NCBI RefSeq assembly: GCF_003148645.1
Contig: NZ_QGGP01000001.1
Coordinates: 558,001-622,000 of the forward strand
DNA length: 64,000 nt
Direction: 5' to 3'
Source of the DNA: Xanthomarina spongicola
GTDB lineage: Bacteria; Bacteroidota; Bacteroidia; Flavobacteriales; Flavobacteriaceae
In this document: in pieces, positions 18,295 to 27,476 of the stretch
Layout of the letters: every line of letters begins with the position of its first letter
Position numbering within the stretch: position 1 is the stretch's first letter
Translations under genes and position numbers: made by a program
Notes under the pieces: generated by a model
What the model was told of the DNA's origin: nothing
Database searches by the model: none
What the model saw: only the letters and a program-made list of their open reading frames with translations

Positions 18295-20067
18295 TTATAA
18301 GAGTCCTGTTATGGTTTGGAAGATGCTTATTGAATCTATTTTACATTCTCTATGTAGCTCTTCAGTTGTTCCATGTTCTATAAATTCATCAGGAATACCG
18401 AGTAACTTAAATGTGTTTTTATAATTATGTTGAGAAGCAAATTCTAAAATGGCTGTACCAAAGCCACCATTTATAGAACCATCTTCAACAGTTATAATGC
18501 TTTGATGTGTTTTACAAATAGTATGCAGTAATTTTTCATCTAGAGGTTTTAAGAAACGCATATCATAATGAGATATTTTATGTTTTCTCTCAATCTTATC
18601 AATCGCTTCAGAACAATTTTTAGAAATGGTTCCAATGCTTAAAACAGCAATTTCAGATCCTTTTTTTAGTGGAATACCAGTTCCCATTATAATCTCATTA
18701 AAAGGCTGTTTCCAGTCTAGAGTAACACCTCTTCCTCTAGGATACCTTATTGCAATTGGTTGTTTCAATTTACCTAATTGAGATGTGTACATTATATTGC
18801 GAAGCTCAATTTCGTTTCTAGGTGCAAAAATTATGATGTTTGGAATACAACGTAAAAAGGCTAAATCAAAAACACCATGATGTGTAGCACCATCTTGTCC
18901 AACCAAACCTGATCTATCTAAACAAAATATAACAGGTAACTTCTGTAAGGCTACATCATGTATAACTTGATCGTACGCACGTTGTAAAAAAGTAGAATAG
19001 ATATTACAAAAAGGTATTAATCCTTGAGTTGCCATTCCAGCAGCAAGCGTTACAGCATGTTGTTCGGCAATACCAACATCGAAAGCACGTTCAGGAATTT
19101 CTTCCATCATATATTTTAAGGAACTTCCAGTAGGCATTGCAGGAGTTATTCCTATAATATCTTTATTCTTTTTTGCTAATTCAACAATAGTAAAGCCAAA
19201 AACATCTTGATATTTTGGTGGTTGTTCAATAATTATCTTAGTTGCTAATTCTCCTGTATCAGCATCGAATTTACCTGGAGCGTGATAAGTTACTTGATTG
19301 TCTTCTGCTTGTTTTAAGCCTTTCCCTTTCTTAGTTATAACATGTAAAAGTTTTGGTCCTTGTACAGTTTTTAAACGCTCTAATTCAGAAATTAACTGAG
19401 AAAGATCATGTCCATCAATTGGTCCAGAATAATCAAAATTTAAAGCTTCAAATATATTATCCTGCTTTTGTGTTCCTTTTTTTACATTAGTTAAATATTG
19501 CTTTAAAGCTCCAACAGATGGGTCTATACCAATAGCATTATCATTTAAAATAACTAGTAAATTAGCATTGGTTACACCAGCATGATTTAAGCCTTCAAAA
19601 GCCATTCCACTTGCAATTGAAGCATCTCCAATTACTGCTATATGTTGTTTTGTAGTATCTCCTTTTAATTGTGAAGCGATAGCCATTCCTAAAGCAGCAG
19701 AAATTGAAGTAGAAGAATGACCTACACCAAAAACATCAAATTCACTTTCTTCTCTTTTTGGAAAACCACTAATACCATTAAATTGCCTATTGGTTTCAAA
19801 TACATCTCTTCTTCCAGTTAGAATTTTATGGCCATAAGCTTGATGACCAACATCCCAGATTAGTAAATCTTTAGGCGTATTATAAACATAATGCAAAGCT
19901 ATGGTAAGTTCTACGACACCTAGGCTAGCTCCTAAATGACCTTCTTTAGTAGCAACAATTTTTATAATAAACTTCCTTAGCTCTTTAGCTAATTGAGGCA
20001 GCAGTTCGATAGGTAATTTGCGTAACTCTTTTGAAGAATTTATAGTTTTTAAAAGATCAATACTCAT
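18295..20067 (-). CDS. dxs: 1-deoxy-D-xylulose-5-phosphate synthase
   Basis: First enzyme of the MEP isoprenoid pathway: condenses pyruvate and glyceraldehyde 3-phosphate using thiamine diphosphate. The N-terminal TPP domain has GHLGASLGVVELTIALHYV and the GDAS motif (VIGDASIASGMAFEGLNHAG). The middle pyrimidine-binding domain contains DVGIAEQHAVTLAAGMA with the cofactor glutamate, followed by DRSGLVGQDGATHHG and the C-terminal transketolase domain. At 590 aa it is slightly shorter than the ~620-aa E. coli enzyme, as usual in this phylum. It sits alone on the minus strand between two T9SS substrate genes. The polyprenyl synthase at 34263 uses isoprenoids from the same pathway. Confidence 0.96.
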   Translation of the reverse strand: MSIDLLKTINSSKELRKLPIELLPQLAKELRKFIIKIVATKEGHLGASLGVVELTIALHYVYNTPKDLLIWDVGHQAYGHKILTGRRDVFETNRQFNGISGFPKREESEFDVFGVGHSSTSISAALGMAIASQLKGDTTKQHIAVIGDASIASGMAFEGLNHAGVTNANLLVILNDNAIGIDPSVGALKQYLTNVKKGTQKQDNIFEALNFDYSGPIDGHDLSQLISELERLKTVQGPKLLHVITKKGKGLKQAEDNQVTYHAPGKFDADTGELATKIIIEQPPKYQDVFGFTIVELAKKNKDIIGITPAMPTGSSLKYMMEEIPERAFDVGIAEQHAVTLAAGMATQGLIPFCNIYSTFLQRAYDQVIHDVALQKLPVIFCLDRSGLVGQDGATHHGVFDLAFLRCIPNIIIFAPRNEIELRNIMYTSQLGKLKQPIAIRYPRGRGVTLDWKQPFNEIIMGTGIPLKKGSEIAVLSIGTISKNCSEAIDKIERKHKISHYDMRFLKPLDEKLLHTICKTHQSIITVEDGSINGGFGTAILEFASQHNYKNTFKLLGIPDEFIEHGTTEELHRECKIDSISIFQTITGLL

Positions 20068-20165
20068 TCGTTTATAATATTTAGTAAAATTATTAAAATT
20101 GGTAGAATAACTGTTAATATGTTAAGTATTTTACTTAATTGTATTAATTATAACGATAAGGAGTC

Positions 20166-20173
20166 TATATTTG
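20166..20173 (+). promoter_or_regulatory. -7 element of the M36 peptidase promoter
   Basis: TATATTTG fits TAnnTTTG and lies 32 nt before the ATG at 20206. The nearest TTG upstream is 24 nt away, slightly long for the -33 element. Confidence 0.5.
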
Positions 20174-20205
20174 TGAAATTCAAAATTTAATTTAAGACAG
20201 ATAAA

Positions 20206-22836
20206 ATGAAAAAAAATTACATCCAGCGTTTAATGGTAATTGGATTGTTGTTTTTCGGGTTACTAGGTTTTTCTCAAAACACTTTAGTTAATTCAGAATA
20301 TGGCAATGTTATTAAAACATACTTAATTCAAAATCAAGCTAAGTATAATTTAACAGCTAATGATATTGAAGATTTATATGTTAATAATGAGTACTTTTCT
20401 AAAAGTACCAAGATTAATCATGTTTATGTTAACCAAAGACACCAAGGGATAGAAATACATAATGCCACTTCAAGTATTGCTATTAAAGATAATGCGGTAT
20501 TTTATTATGCAAATAACTTATTGAGCAATATTTCTGAAAAAGTAAATACTATTGCACCACAAATTAATGCACAACGTGCAATAGAAAATGCTGCCTCTCA
20601 ATTAAATTTAGGTGCTATCCTAGACTTAGAATTAATTTCTGGTAACGATAAAGAGTTTTTATATAGTAGTGGAAATATTTCAAGAACAGAAATTCCAGTT
20701 AAATTAGTTTACCTCTTAACAGAACAAGGAGAATTAAAACTTTCTTGGGATTTAAGTATTCATACGTTAAATGGAAAAAATTGGTGGAGCTTAAGAGTTG
20801 ATGCCATTACAGGACAAATAATTGACACTAACGATTGGATTGTGTCTTGTAATTTTGGTGAAGGAAATCACTCTAATCATGATTTTCACACTAATTCAAA
20901 TAAAGATTTTAATTTATTTAAAACAAATTCTTTTGTTGCAGATGGATCTCAATACAATGTATTTGCTTTTCCAGTTGAAGCACCAAGTTTTGGAGGAAGA
21001 ACTTTATTAAGTAATCCTGCAGATGACAATGCCTCACCTTATGGATGGCATGATACAAATGGAGTAGCTGGTGCAGAATATACTATTACAAGAGGAAACA
21101 ATGTGTATGCTTACGAGGATACTGCTAATCAAGATGCACCTGGAACATCTCCAGATGGAGGGGCTTCTTTAAACTTTGACTTCCCATTAGATTTAAATCA
21201 AACCCCAATAGGTTATCAAAATGTGTCTGTAACTAATATGTTTTATGTTAGTAATGTGATGCACGATGTTTGGTATCAATATGGTTTTGATGAAGCTTCT
21301 GGAAATTTTCAAGAAAACAATTATGGAAGTGGTGGTTTAGGTAGTGATTATGTTGAAGCTGAAGGACAAGATGGAGGAGGAACAAATAATGCCAATTTTG
21401 GAACTCCACCAGATGGTCAAAACCCATATATGCAAATGTATTTGTGGTCTGAGCCACCAGGAAATGCTCTAACAATTAATGATGGAGCTTTAGCAGGAGA
21501 CTATATAGCTGAACCAGGAAATTTTGGTGCTAGCATACCTAGCACACCACTTACTGCCGATTTAGCTATTGCTATTGATGATGTTAACGACCCTAACGAT
21601 GGTTGTAATACCATTACAAATGGAGCAGAATTAAACAATAAGATTGTTGTAATTCGTCGTGGTGACTGTGAATTTGGATTTAAAGCAAAGGCTGCCGAAG
21701 ATGAAGGAGCAGTAGCTGTAATAATAGTAAACAATGTGCCAGGAGGCACTATTGCAATGGGTGGAGGAGCAGTTGGAGCAACTGTAACAATCCCAGTTGT
21801 AATGGTAGATAATATTGATGGTGAAGCTATAATCGCTGCTTTATTAGCTGGAGATACAATTAGTGCTACATTACTTAGTCCTGTATCTTACCAAAGAGAT
21901 GGAAGTTTTGATAATGGTATTATTGCTCACGAATTTGGGCATGGAATTTCAAATAGATTAACTGGAGGTGCTTCAAACTCTAATTGTTTATCAAATGCTG
22001 AACAAATGGGTGAAGGATGGTCAGATTGGTTTGGATTAATGTTAACTATGAAACCAGGTGATCAGCCAGAAGACGGAAGAGGTATTGGAACTTATGCTAT
22101 AGGTCAACCAACAACTGGTTTAGGAATTAGATTAGCGCCTTATAGTACAGATTTTGCTGTAAATGATTATACGTATATTGATACTAATGACACTGCAAAT
22201 GTAGCTGCACCACATGGTATTGGGTTTATCTGGGCAACAATACTTTGGGATTTAACTTGGGCTTATGTAGATAAATATGGCTTTGATGCCGATCTTTATA
22301 ATGGAACAGGTGGTAACAATAAGGTAATGCAATTAGTAATAGATGGATTAAAATTACAAGGTTGTAATCCTGGATTTGTTGCAGGTAGAGATGGTATTTT
22401 AACTGCAGATATGGCATTAACAGGAGGAGAAGATCAATGTTTAATTTGGGAAGTATTTGCTAATAGAGGTGTTGGTTTAAATGCATCTCAAGGGTTAGGT
22501 TTTACTAGAGCAGACCAAGTAGAAGACTTTGCTATGCCACCAGAAACAGATCCTTCCTTAGCTAACTGTACAAGCTTAAGTATTGAAGAATTTAATTCTA
22601 GTAGCTATAAGGTATATCCAAACCCAACAAATAGTCGTTTGTTTGTTAAAACTGCTAAAAATTATGGAGAAGTAACAATGACACTTACAGACATTAATGG
22701 AAGACAAGTACTTTCTAAAAAAGTAGAGTTATTTAACGAAGTAGAATTAGACATTAATAGATTGCAGTCAGGTATTTATATATTAAATATTAACGGACAA
22801 TCATTTAGTGCAAATCATAAGATTATTAAAAACTAA
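20206..22836 (+). CDS. Secreted M36 (fungalysin-type) metallopeptidase, T9SS substrate
   Basis: An 876-aa exported zinc endopeptidase. The signal peptide (to LGFSQ, about 24) is followed by an FTP/PepSY-type propeptide (about 25-220), the M36 domain with HEFGH at 575-579, and the third zinc ligand E603 in GEGWSDW. A PA domain (about 446-560, NKIVVIRRGDCEFG) sits just before the HExxH helix, i.e. inside the peptidase region. Residues from about 795 form a T9SS type A sorting domain (YKVYPNPTNSRLFV ... KIIKN). It probably digests extracellular protein for nutrition after propeptide removal. A TAnnTTTG promoter and a strong terminator show it is monocistronic. Confidence 0.93.
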   Translation: MKKNYIQRLMVIGLLFFGLLGFSQNTLVNSEYGNVIKTYLIQNQAKYNLTANDIEDLYVNNEYFSKSTKINHVYVNQRHQGIEIHNATSSIAIKDNAVFYYANNLLSNISEKVNTIAPQINAQRAIENAASQLNLGAILDLELISGNDKEFLYSSGNISRTEIPVKLVYLLTEQGELKLSWDLSIHTLNGKNWWSLRVDAITGQIIDTNDWIVSCNFGEGNHSNHDFHTNSNKDFNLFKTNSFVADGSQYNVFAFPVEAPSFGGRTLLSNPADDNASPYGWHDTNGVAGAEYTITRGNNVYAYEDTANQDAPGTSPDGGASLNFDFPLDLNQTPIGYQNVSVTNMFYVSNVMHDVWYQYGFDEASGNFQENNYGSGGLGSDYVEAEGQDGGGTNNANFGTPPDGQNPYMQMYLWSEPPGNALTINDGALAGDYIAEPGNFGASIPSTPLTADLAIAIDDVNDPNDGCNTITNGAELNNKIVVIRRGDCEFGFKAKAAEDEGAVAVIIVNNVPGGTIAMGGGAVGATVTIPVVMVDNIDGEAIIAALLAGDTISATLLSPVSYQRDGSFDNGIIAHEFGHGISNRLTGGASNSNCLSNAEQMGEGWSDWFGLMLTMKPGDQPEDGRGIGTYAIGQPTTGLGIRLAPYSTDFAVNDYTYIDTNDTANVAAPHGIGFIWATILWDLTWAYVDKYGFDADLYNGTGGNNKVMQLVIDGLKLQGCNPGFVAGRDGILTADMALTGGEDQCLIWEVFANRGVGLNASQGLGFTRADQVEDFAMPPETDPSLANCTSLSIEEFNSSSYKVYPNPTNSRLFVKTAKNYGEVTMTLTDINGRQVLSKKVELFNEVELDINRLQSGIYILNINGQSFSANHKIIKN

Positions 22837-22857
22837 TAGATTTTATTATCATATTTT

Positions 22858-22891
22858 AAAGGCAGCTAATGTTATTTAGCTGCCTTTTTTT
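22858..22891 (+). terminator. Terminator after the M36 peptidase
   Basis: A perfect 12-bp stem (22858-22869 with 22876-22887), a 6-nt loop and a T7 run. Confidence 0.92.
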
Positions 22892-22903
22892 ATTTTTACA
22901 GAT

Positions 22904-23353
22904 ATGGAAAATATGTTCGACGATACTTATTTTATGAAAAAAGCCCTTCAAGAAGCTGAAGTTGCTTTCGAAAAAGGCGAGATTCCTGTTGGAGCTGTTA
23001 TTGTAGTTGATAATCGAATTATAGCAAGATCACATAATTTAACCGAGCTTTTAAACGATGTAACTGCACATGCAGAAATGCAAGCAATAACAGCAGCTTC
23101 AAATTTTTTAGGAGGAAAGTATTTAAAAGATTGCACGTTATATGTAACCTTAGAACCATGTCAAATGTGTGCTGGAGCTTTATACTGGAGCCAAATAAGT
23201 AAAATTGTTTATGGCGCTAGAGACGAAGAACGTGGTTGTATTAATATGAAAACGAAATTACATCCAAAAACCATTATTGAAGGTGGTGTTTTAGCAGATG
23301 ATGCTTCACAATTATTAAAACGTTTTTTTATTGAAAAAAGGAATTTGAATTAA
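22904..23353 (+). CDS. tadA: tRNA-specific adenosine deaminase
   Basis: Zinc-dependent deaminase that converts A34 to inosine in tRNA-Arg(ACG). The zinc motifs are HAE (in VTAHAEMQAI) and PCxxC (in LEPCQMCAGAL), with the general acid glutamate in HAE. The 149-aa length is normal. Two ATGs are possible: 22904, or 22913 (MFDDTYFMKKAL), which fits the family N-terminus equally well. The gene starts just 12 nt after the preceding terminator T-run. Its last four bases overlap the 3' end of the convergent small membrane protein gene. Confidence 0.94.
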   Translation: MENMFDDTYFMKKALQEAEVAFEKGEIPVGAVIVVDNRIIARSHNLTELLNDVTAHAEMQAITAASNFLGGKYLKDCTLYVTLEPCQMCAGALYWSQISKIVYGARDEERGCINMKTKLHPKTIIEGGVLADDASQLLKRFFIEKRNLN

Positions 23354-23601
23354 GTGTCTTTACTTTCTTTATAGTCGCGCATTTTTTCTAAACTTTCTTT
23401 TGTAATCATGTAATCCTTAACATTTCTATCTTTCCATCTGTAATAGGAAAACAATGGAAATACAAAAATAAAAAGCCCAACAACCCCAAAACCAATTAAT
23501 TTTTCAGAGTAATCTAAATCTAATAAATAACCAGCTAGAATGCTTCCTAAAGATAGTATTAGAAGAATAAAGGTTATTAATTTTAAAGCAATATTTGACA
23601 T
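23350..23601 (-). CDS. Small two-helix membrane protein
   Basis: An 83-aa protein with two hydrophobic segments (about 6-25 and 34-54) and a basic/acidic C-terminal tail containing YMITKESLEKMRDY. Its ATG overlaps the stop codon of the ClC gene by one base (TAATG), so the two are translationally coupled and probably function together or at least are co-expressed. No family recognised beyond a conserved Flavobacteria-type small membrane protein. The tail could contact the cytoplasmic CBS domains of the ClC protein, but this is speculation. Confidence 0.7.
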   Translation of the reverse strand: MSNIALKLITFILLILSLGSILAGYLLDLDYSEKLIGFGVVGLFIFVFPLFSYYRWKDRNVKDYMITKESLEKMRDYKESKDT

Positions 23602-25400
23602 TAAGTAAAGTTGATTAATTCGCGTCTGTACGCTGTTAATAATTTTGATTTTGAAACAAATCCAAAGTACTTACCATTTTTAATTACAGGCAAATTCCAG
23701 GCATTAGTATCTTGAAATTTTTGCATGACAATTCGCATGGAATCTTTTTCGTAATCAATATATCCAGGTGGCATTTGCATGAAAGTTTCAACAGAAGTAG
23801 ATTCATACAAAGATTGGTCGAACATAATACTTCTAATATCATCTAAAAGAATAATACCTACTAAAACTTGATCTTCATTAACAACAGGGAATAGGTTTCT
23901 ATTAGATTTTGAAACACCTTTATGTAGCATGTCGCCAAGAGACATATTAGGATTTAGAGTTATAAAATTTTTCTCAATCACACTATCTATATTCATAGAA
24001 GTTAAGACGTTTTGATCTTTATTATGAGTAAGCAAATCACCTCTTTCTGCTAATTCTTTAGTGTAGATTGTATGCTCCATATAATTTTTAGTAATCATAT
24101 AAGAAATAGCTACTGTTATCATTAGAGGAAGAAATAATTCATAACCTCCTGTAATTTCAGCTATTAAAAAGATAGCAGTTAATGGTGCATGAATAACTCC
24201 AGCAATAAGTCCAGCCATGCCTACTAAAGTAAAGTTAGATTCAGAGACTTGATGTCCAAAACCAATGTTGTTGACTATTTTTGCTACAACGTTTCCTAAA
24301 GCACTTCCCATAACCATTGTTGGTACAATAACTCCACCAATTCCACCTGCTGCAAAAGTTGTGGTCATAGCTATTGCTTTAAAAATAGTAAATCCAATAA
24401 GTAGAACAATTACAACCCAAATATTGTCAAGGTAATCATCGAATAAATTAGTCCCTAAAGCATGTAGATGATTACCATCGAATAAATCTTTTGTAAAACT
24501 TAGACCTTCACCATAAAGAGGAGGAATAAAATAGAGCATAACACCAATGGCTAAACCTCCTACTAGTAATTTGGCAAACCGAGTTTTAAACCTATCGAAG
24601 AACTTGTATATGGCAAAGTAAATTTTTGTAAAATAAATAGATGCAATTCCAGTCCCTAAACCAAGAATAATATAAAAAGCTGTATCGTATAGAGTAAATT
24701 TATCTGTAAGGGTAAAACTAAAAAGCACTTCATCTCCAAGGAAAAAATAAGATGTTAATACAGATGAGATTGACGCTATTAATAAAGGTAGTAAAGAAGC
24801 AAATGTTAAGTCTAAACTAAACACTTCAACAGCAAAAACTATGGCAGCAATTGGAGATTTAAACATTGAGGCAACTGCTCCAGCAGTTGCACAAGCAATT
24901 AGTAAGGTTCGTGTTTTCTTATCTATATGAAGCAACCTACTTAAATTAGAACTAATTGCCGAACCTGATGTTATAGCAGGACCCAATAATCCTACCGAAC
25001 CACCAAAACCTACTGTTAATGGAGCAAGAATTAATGGATGATAAATTAGCTTGTATGATAATAAGCCTTTTTGTCTTAAAAGTGAATATAAGAGTGAAGG
25101 AACTGCACGTTTTATAAAAGGAGGAACAGAAGGTATCATCTCTTTTCTAAACATATATTTTTTAATAAGATATACTATTAATAATCCTATTATTGGTAAG
25201 ATAAAATACAACTGATTTTGAGAAAATACAATTCCTTTTTCTAATGTATTCTGAATGAAATATGTAATGTTTTTTAATGTTACAGCAGCTATACCAGCTA
25301 ATAAACCTACAAAGGTGCTCAAAAATAAAACAAAATTTTTCTGTGAGATATGTTTGTATCTCCAAATTAAAAACTGCTTTATTAAAGACTTTATATCCAT
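23601..25400 (-). CDS. ClC-type chloride channel/transporter with CBS domain pair
   Basis: A 599-aa membrane protein. Residues about 20-440 hold the ClC fold, with GFGGSVGLLGP at 131-141 and the second selectivity region GGIGGVIVPTMVMGSALG. Residues about 460-595 hold two CBS motifs (MNIDSVIEKNFITLNP and VETFMQMPPGYIDY). In the position of the gating glutamate (GxEGP in exchangers, GLEAP in many Bacteroidota) this protein has Leu139 (codon TTG at 24984-24986). By analogy with E148 mutants of the E. coli exchanger, loss of the glutamate should uncouple proton transport, so a passive anion channel is predicted. The CBS pair suggests nucleotide control. Cotranscribed with the small gene behind it. 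Confidence 0.9.
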   Translation of the reverse strand: MDIKSLIKQFLIWRYKHISQKNFVLFLSTFVGLLAGIAAVTLKNITYFIQNTLEKGIVFSQNQLYFILPIIGLLIVYLIKKYMFRKEMIPSVPPFIKRAVPSLLYSLLRQKGLLSYKLIYHPLILAPLTVGFGGSVGLLGPAITSGSAISSNLSRLLHIDKKTRTLLIACATAGAVASMFKSPIAAIVFAVEVFSLDLTFASLLPLLIASISSVLTSYFFLGDEVLFSFTLTDKFTLYDTAFYIILGLGTGIASIYFTKIYFAIYKFFDRFKTRFAKLLVGGLAIGVMLYFIPPLYGEGLSFTKDLFDGNHLHALGTNLFDDYLDNIWVVIVLLIGFTIFKAIAMTTTFAAGGIGGVIVPTMVMGSALGNVVAKIVNNIGFGHQVSESNFTLVGMAGLIAGVIHAPLTAIFLIAEITGGYELFLPLMITVAISYMITKNYMEHTIYTKELAERGDLLTHNKDQNVLTSMNIDSVIEKNFITLNPNMSLGDMLHKGVSKSNRNLFPVVNEDQVLVGIILLDDIRSIMFDQSLYESTSVETFMQMPPGYIDYEKDSMRIVMQKFQDTNAWNLPVIKNGKYFGFVSKSKLLTAYRRELINFT

Positions 25401-25418
25401 ATTTAGACTGATAGTTTA

Positions 25419-25520
25419 TTAAGTATTCATTACAAAATATGCGTAAGTGTATAAACTAAACAATATTATAGTAAAGACTAGAACTGCATATAAGATAACC
25501 TTAATAATCTTCTTTCTCAT
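25419..25520 (-). CDS. 33-aa membrane microprotein
   Basis: The minus-strand ATG at 25520 opens 33 codons: a basic start (MRKKIIK), one long hydrophobic stretch (VILYAVLVFTIILFSLYTYA, residues 8-27) and a short tail FVMNT. It lies between the aspS terminator and the ClC gene, on the same strand as both. The codon use and strong positive-inside pattern support a real single-pass inner-membrane peptide. Function unknown. Confidence 0.5.
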   Translation of the reverse strand: MRKKIIKVILYAVLVFTIILFSLYTYAYFVMNT

Positions 25521-25537
25521 GAATTAAATCTACTAAA

Positions 25538-25559
25538 AAATCCTGCAAATGCAGGATTT
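25538..25559 (-). terminator. Terminator of aspS
   Basis: AAATCCTGCA (25538-25547) pairs with TGCAGGATTT (25550-25559). On the minus strand a T6 run follows, 7 nt after the aspS stop. Confidence 0.85.
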
Positions 25560-25565
25560 AATATG

Positions 25566-27320
25566 TTATGATTTTATATTAAGCTTTAAGCTAAGTTCTT
25601 CTAGTTGTTTATCGTCTATTGGAGCAGGAGCATCTATCATAACATCTCGCCCAGAATTATTTTTCGGGAAAGCAATAAAATCTCTAATGGTTTCCTGGCC
25701 ACCAAGTATAGCAACCAATCTATCTAATCCGAAAGCTAATCCACCATGTGGAGGCGCTCCATATTCGAAAGCATTCATTAAAAAACCAAATTGTTCTTTT
25801 GCTTCTTCTTTAGTAAAGCCTAAATAATCGAACATTAAAGCTTGTGTTTTTTTGTCGTGAATTCTTATAGAACCACCACCAATTTCGTTCCCATTTAAAA
25901 CTAAATCGTAAGCATTTGCTTTTACCTCTCCAGGATTTGTAGCTAATAATTCTAACTGTCCAGGTTTTGGTGATGTAAATGGATGATGCATGGCATGATA
26001 ACGTTCTGTTTCTTCATCCCATTCTAAAAGTGGAAAATCCATAACCCATAGTGGTGCAAATTCGTTTGGTTTACGTAAACCTAAACGTTCGGCCAGTTCC
26101 ATACGTAAAGCACTCAATTGTGCTCTTACTTTATTTTTATCACCAGAAAGCACACAAACTAAATCGCCAGATTTTGCTCCAGTTATCTCAGCCCATTTGG
26201 CTAAGTCGTCTTGATCGTAAAATTTATCTACTGAAGATTTGTAGCTTCCATCTTCATTGCATCTAGAATATACCATGCCTAAAGCTCCAACTTGTGGACG
26301 TTTTACCCAATCAATTAATTTATCTATTTCTTTTCTTGTATAACTATTTCCACCAGGAACTGCAATTCCAACAACAAGCTCAGCAGAGTTAAACACACCA
26401 AAATCTTTATGTTGTGCAACTTCATTTAGTTCGCCAAATTTCATCCCAAAACGGATGTCTGGCTTGTCATTTCCGTACAAACGCATAGCATCATCATACA
26501 GCATTCTAGGGAATTCTTTAACCTCCACACCATTCACTTCTTTTAAAAGGTGTCTTGTTAACCCTTCAAAAGCAATTAAAATATCTTCTTGTTCAACAAA
26601 AGCCATTTCGCAATCTATCTGTGTAAATTCAGGCTGCCTGTCTGCACGTAAATCTTCGTCTCTAAAGCATTTTACAATTTGAAAATACTTATCCATGCCA
26701 CCAACCATTAACAATTGCTTGAAAGTTTGAGGGCTTTGAGGAAGTGCGTAAAACTGACCTTCGTTCATTCTTGAAGGTACTACAAAATCTCTAGCTCCTT
26801 CTGGAGTAGATTTAATCAAGTAAGGTGTTTCAACTTCTATAAACCCTTCTTTAGAAAGATAATTTCTAACTTCTTGAGTGACTTTATGACGGAATATTAA
26901 ACTATTTTTTACTGGATTTCTTCTTATATCTAAATAACGATATTTCATTCTAATATCTTCACCACCATCAGTTTTATCTTCAATAGTAAAAGGAGGAAGT
27001 AGAGATTCATTTAAAATAGTCATCTCTGTAACTAATATTTCTATGTCGCCTGTAGGTATATTTGGATTTTTAGAAGCACGTTCAATAACAGTTCCAGTTA
27101 CTTGAATCACAAATTCACGACCAAGTTTTTGAGCTGCTTCCATCATGGCTTTAGGTGTGCGTTCTTCATCAAATACCAATTGCGTAATACCATATCGATC
27201 ACGTAAATCTACCCAGACTATAAATCCTTTATCACGAGATTTTTGTACCCAACCAGAAAGTGTGACTTTGTTATTGATATGTGATGCTCTTATTTCACCA
27301 CAATTATGACTTCTATACAT
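25566..27320 (-). CDS. aspS: Aspartyl-tRNA synthetase
   Basis: Class IIb synthetase that charges tRNA-Asp. The N-terminal OB-fold anticodon-binding domain (1-105, with [11 protein letters not shown]) is followed by the catalytic core with class II motif 2 ([18 protein letters not shown]), the bacterial GAD insertion (about 300-420), and motif 3 ([16 protein letters not shown]). At 584 aa it is the standard bacterial length. The promoter at 27371-27399 and the terminator at 25538-25559 define a single-gene transcript. Confidence 0.97.
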   Translation of the reverse strand: MYRSHNCGEIRASHINNKVTLSGWVQKSRDKGFIVWVDLRDRYGITQLVFDEERTPKAMMEAAQKLGREFVIQVTGTVIERASKNPNIPTGDIEILVTEMTILNESLLPPFTIEDKTDGGEDIRMKYRYLDIRRNPVKNSLIFRHKVTQEVRNYLSKEGFIEVETPYLIKSTPEGARDFVVPSRMNEGQFYALPQSPQTFKQLLMVGGMDKYFQIVKCFRDEDLRADRQPEFTQIDCEMAFVEQEDILIAFEGLTRHLLKEVNGVEVKEFPRMLYDDAMRLYGNDKPDIRFGMKFGELNEVAQHKDFGVFNSAELVVGIAVPGGNSYTRKEIDKLIDWVKRPQVGALGMVYSRCNEDGSYKSSVDKFYDQDDLAKWAEITGAKSGDLVCVLSGDKNKVRAQLSALRMELAERLGLRKPNEFAPLWVMDFPLLEWDEETERYHAMHHPFTSPKPGQLELLATNPGEVKANAYDLVLNGNEIGGGSIRIHDKKTQALMFDYLGFTKEEAKEQFGFLMNAFEYGAPPHGGLAFGLDRLVAILGGQETIRDFIAFPKNNSGRDVMIDAPAPIDDKQLEELSLKLNIKS

Positions 27321-27370
27321 AAAATTTGAAAATTTAAATTTCTTGTTTTTACAAGGAATTAAATAAGTTG

Positions 27371-27399
27371 CAAATTTAATGAAGTTTAATGATTATCAA
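27371..27399 (-). promoter_or_regulatory. aspS promoter
   Basis: On the minus strand TTG (27399-27397), 18 nt, then TAAATTTG (27378-27371), a near-perfect Bacteroidota sigma-ABfr promoter. Predicted transcript start about 45 nt before the ATG. Confidence 0.75.
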
Positions 27400-27403
27400 A
27401 TAA

Positions 27404-27431
27404 AAAAGCCTTAACATTTGTCAAGGCTTTT
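27404..27431 (-). terminator. Terminator of the RND efflux operon
   Basis: AAAAGCCTT/AAGGCTTTT stem (27404-27412 with 27423-27431) with T6 on the minus strand, 46 nt after the efflux pump stop codon. Confidence 0.85.
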
Positions 27432-27476
27432 CCGCTATTAATCAGTCCTTTTAATTGAGAGTAAAAAGGAAGGTAA

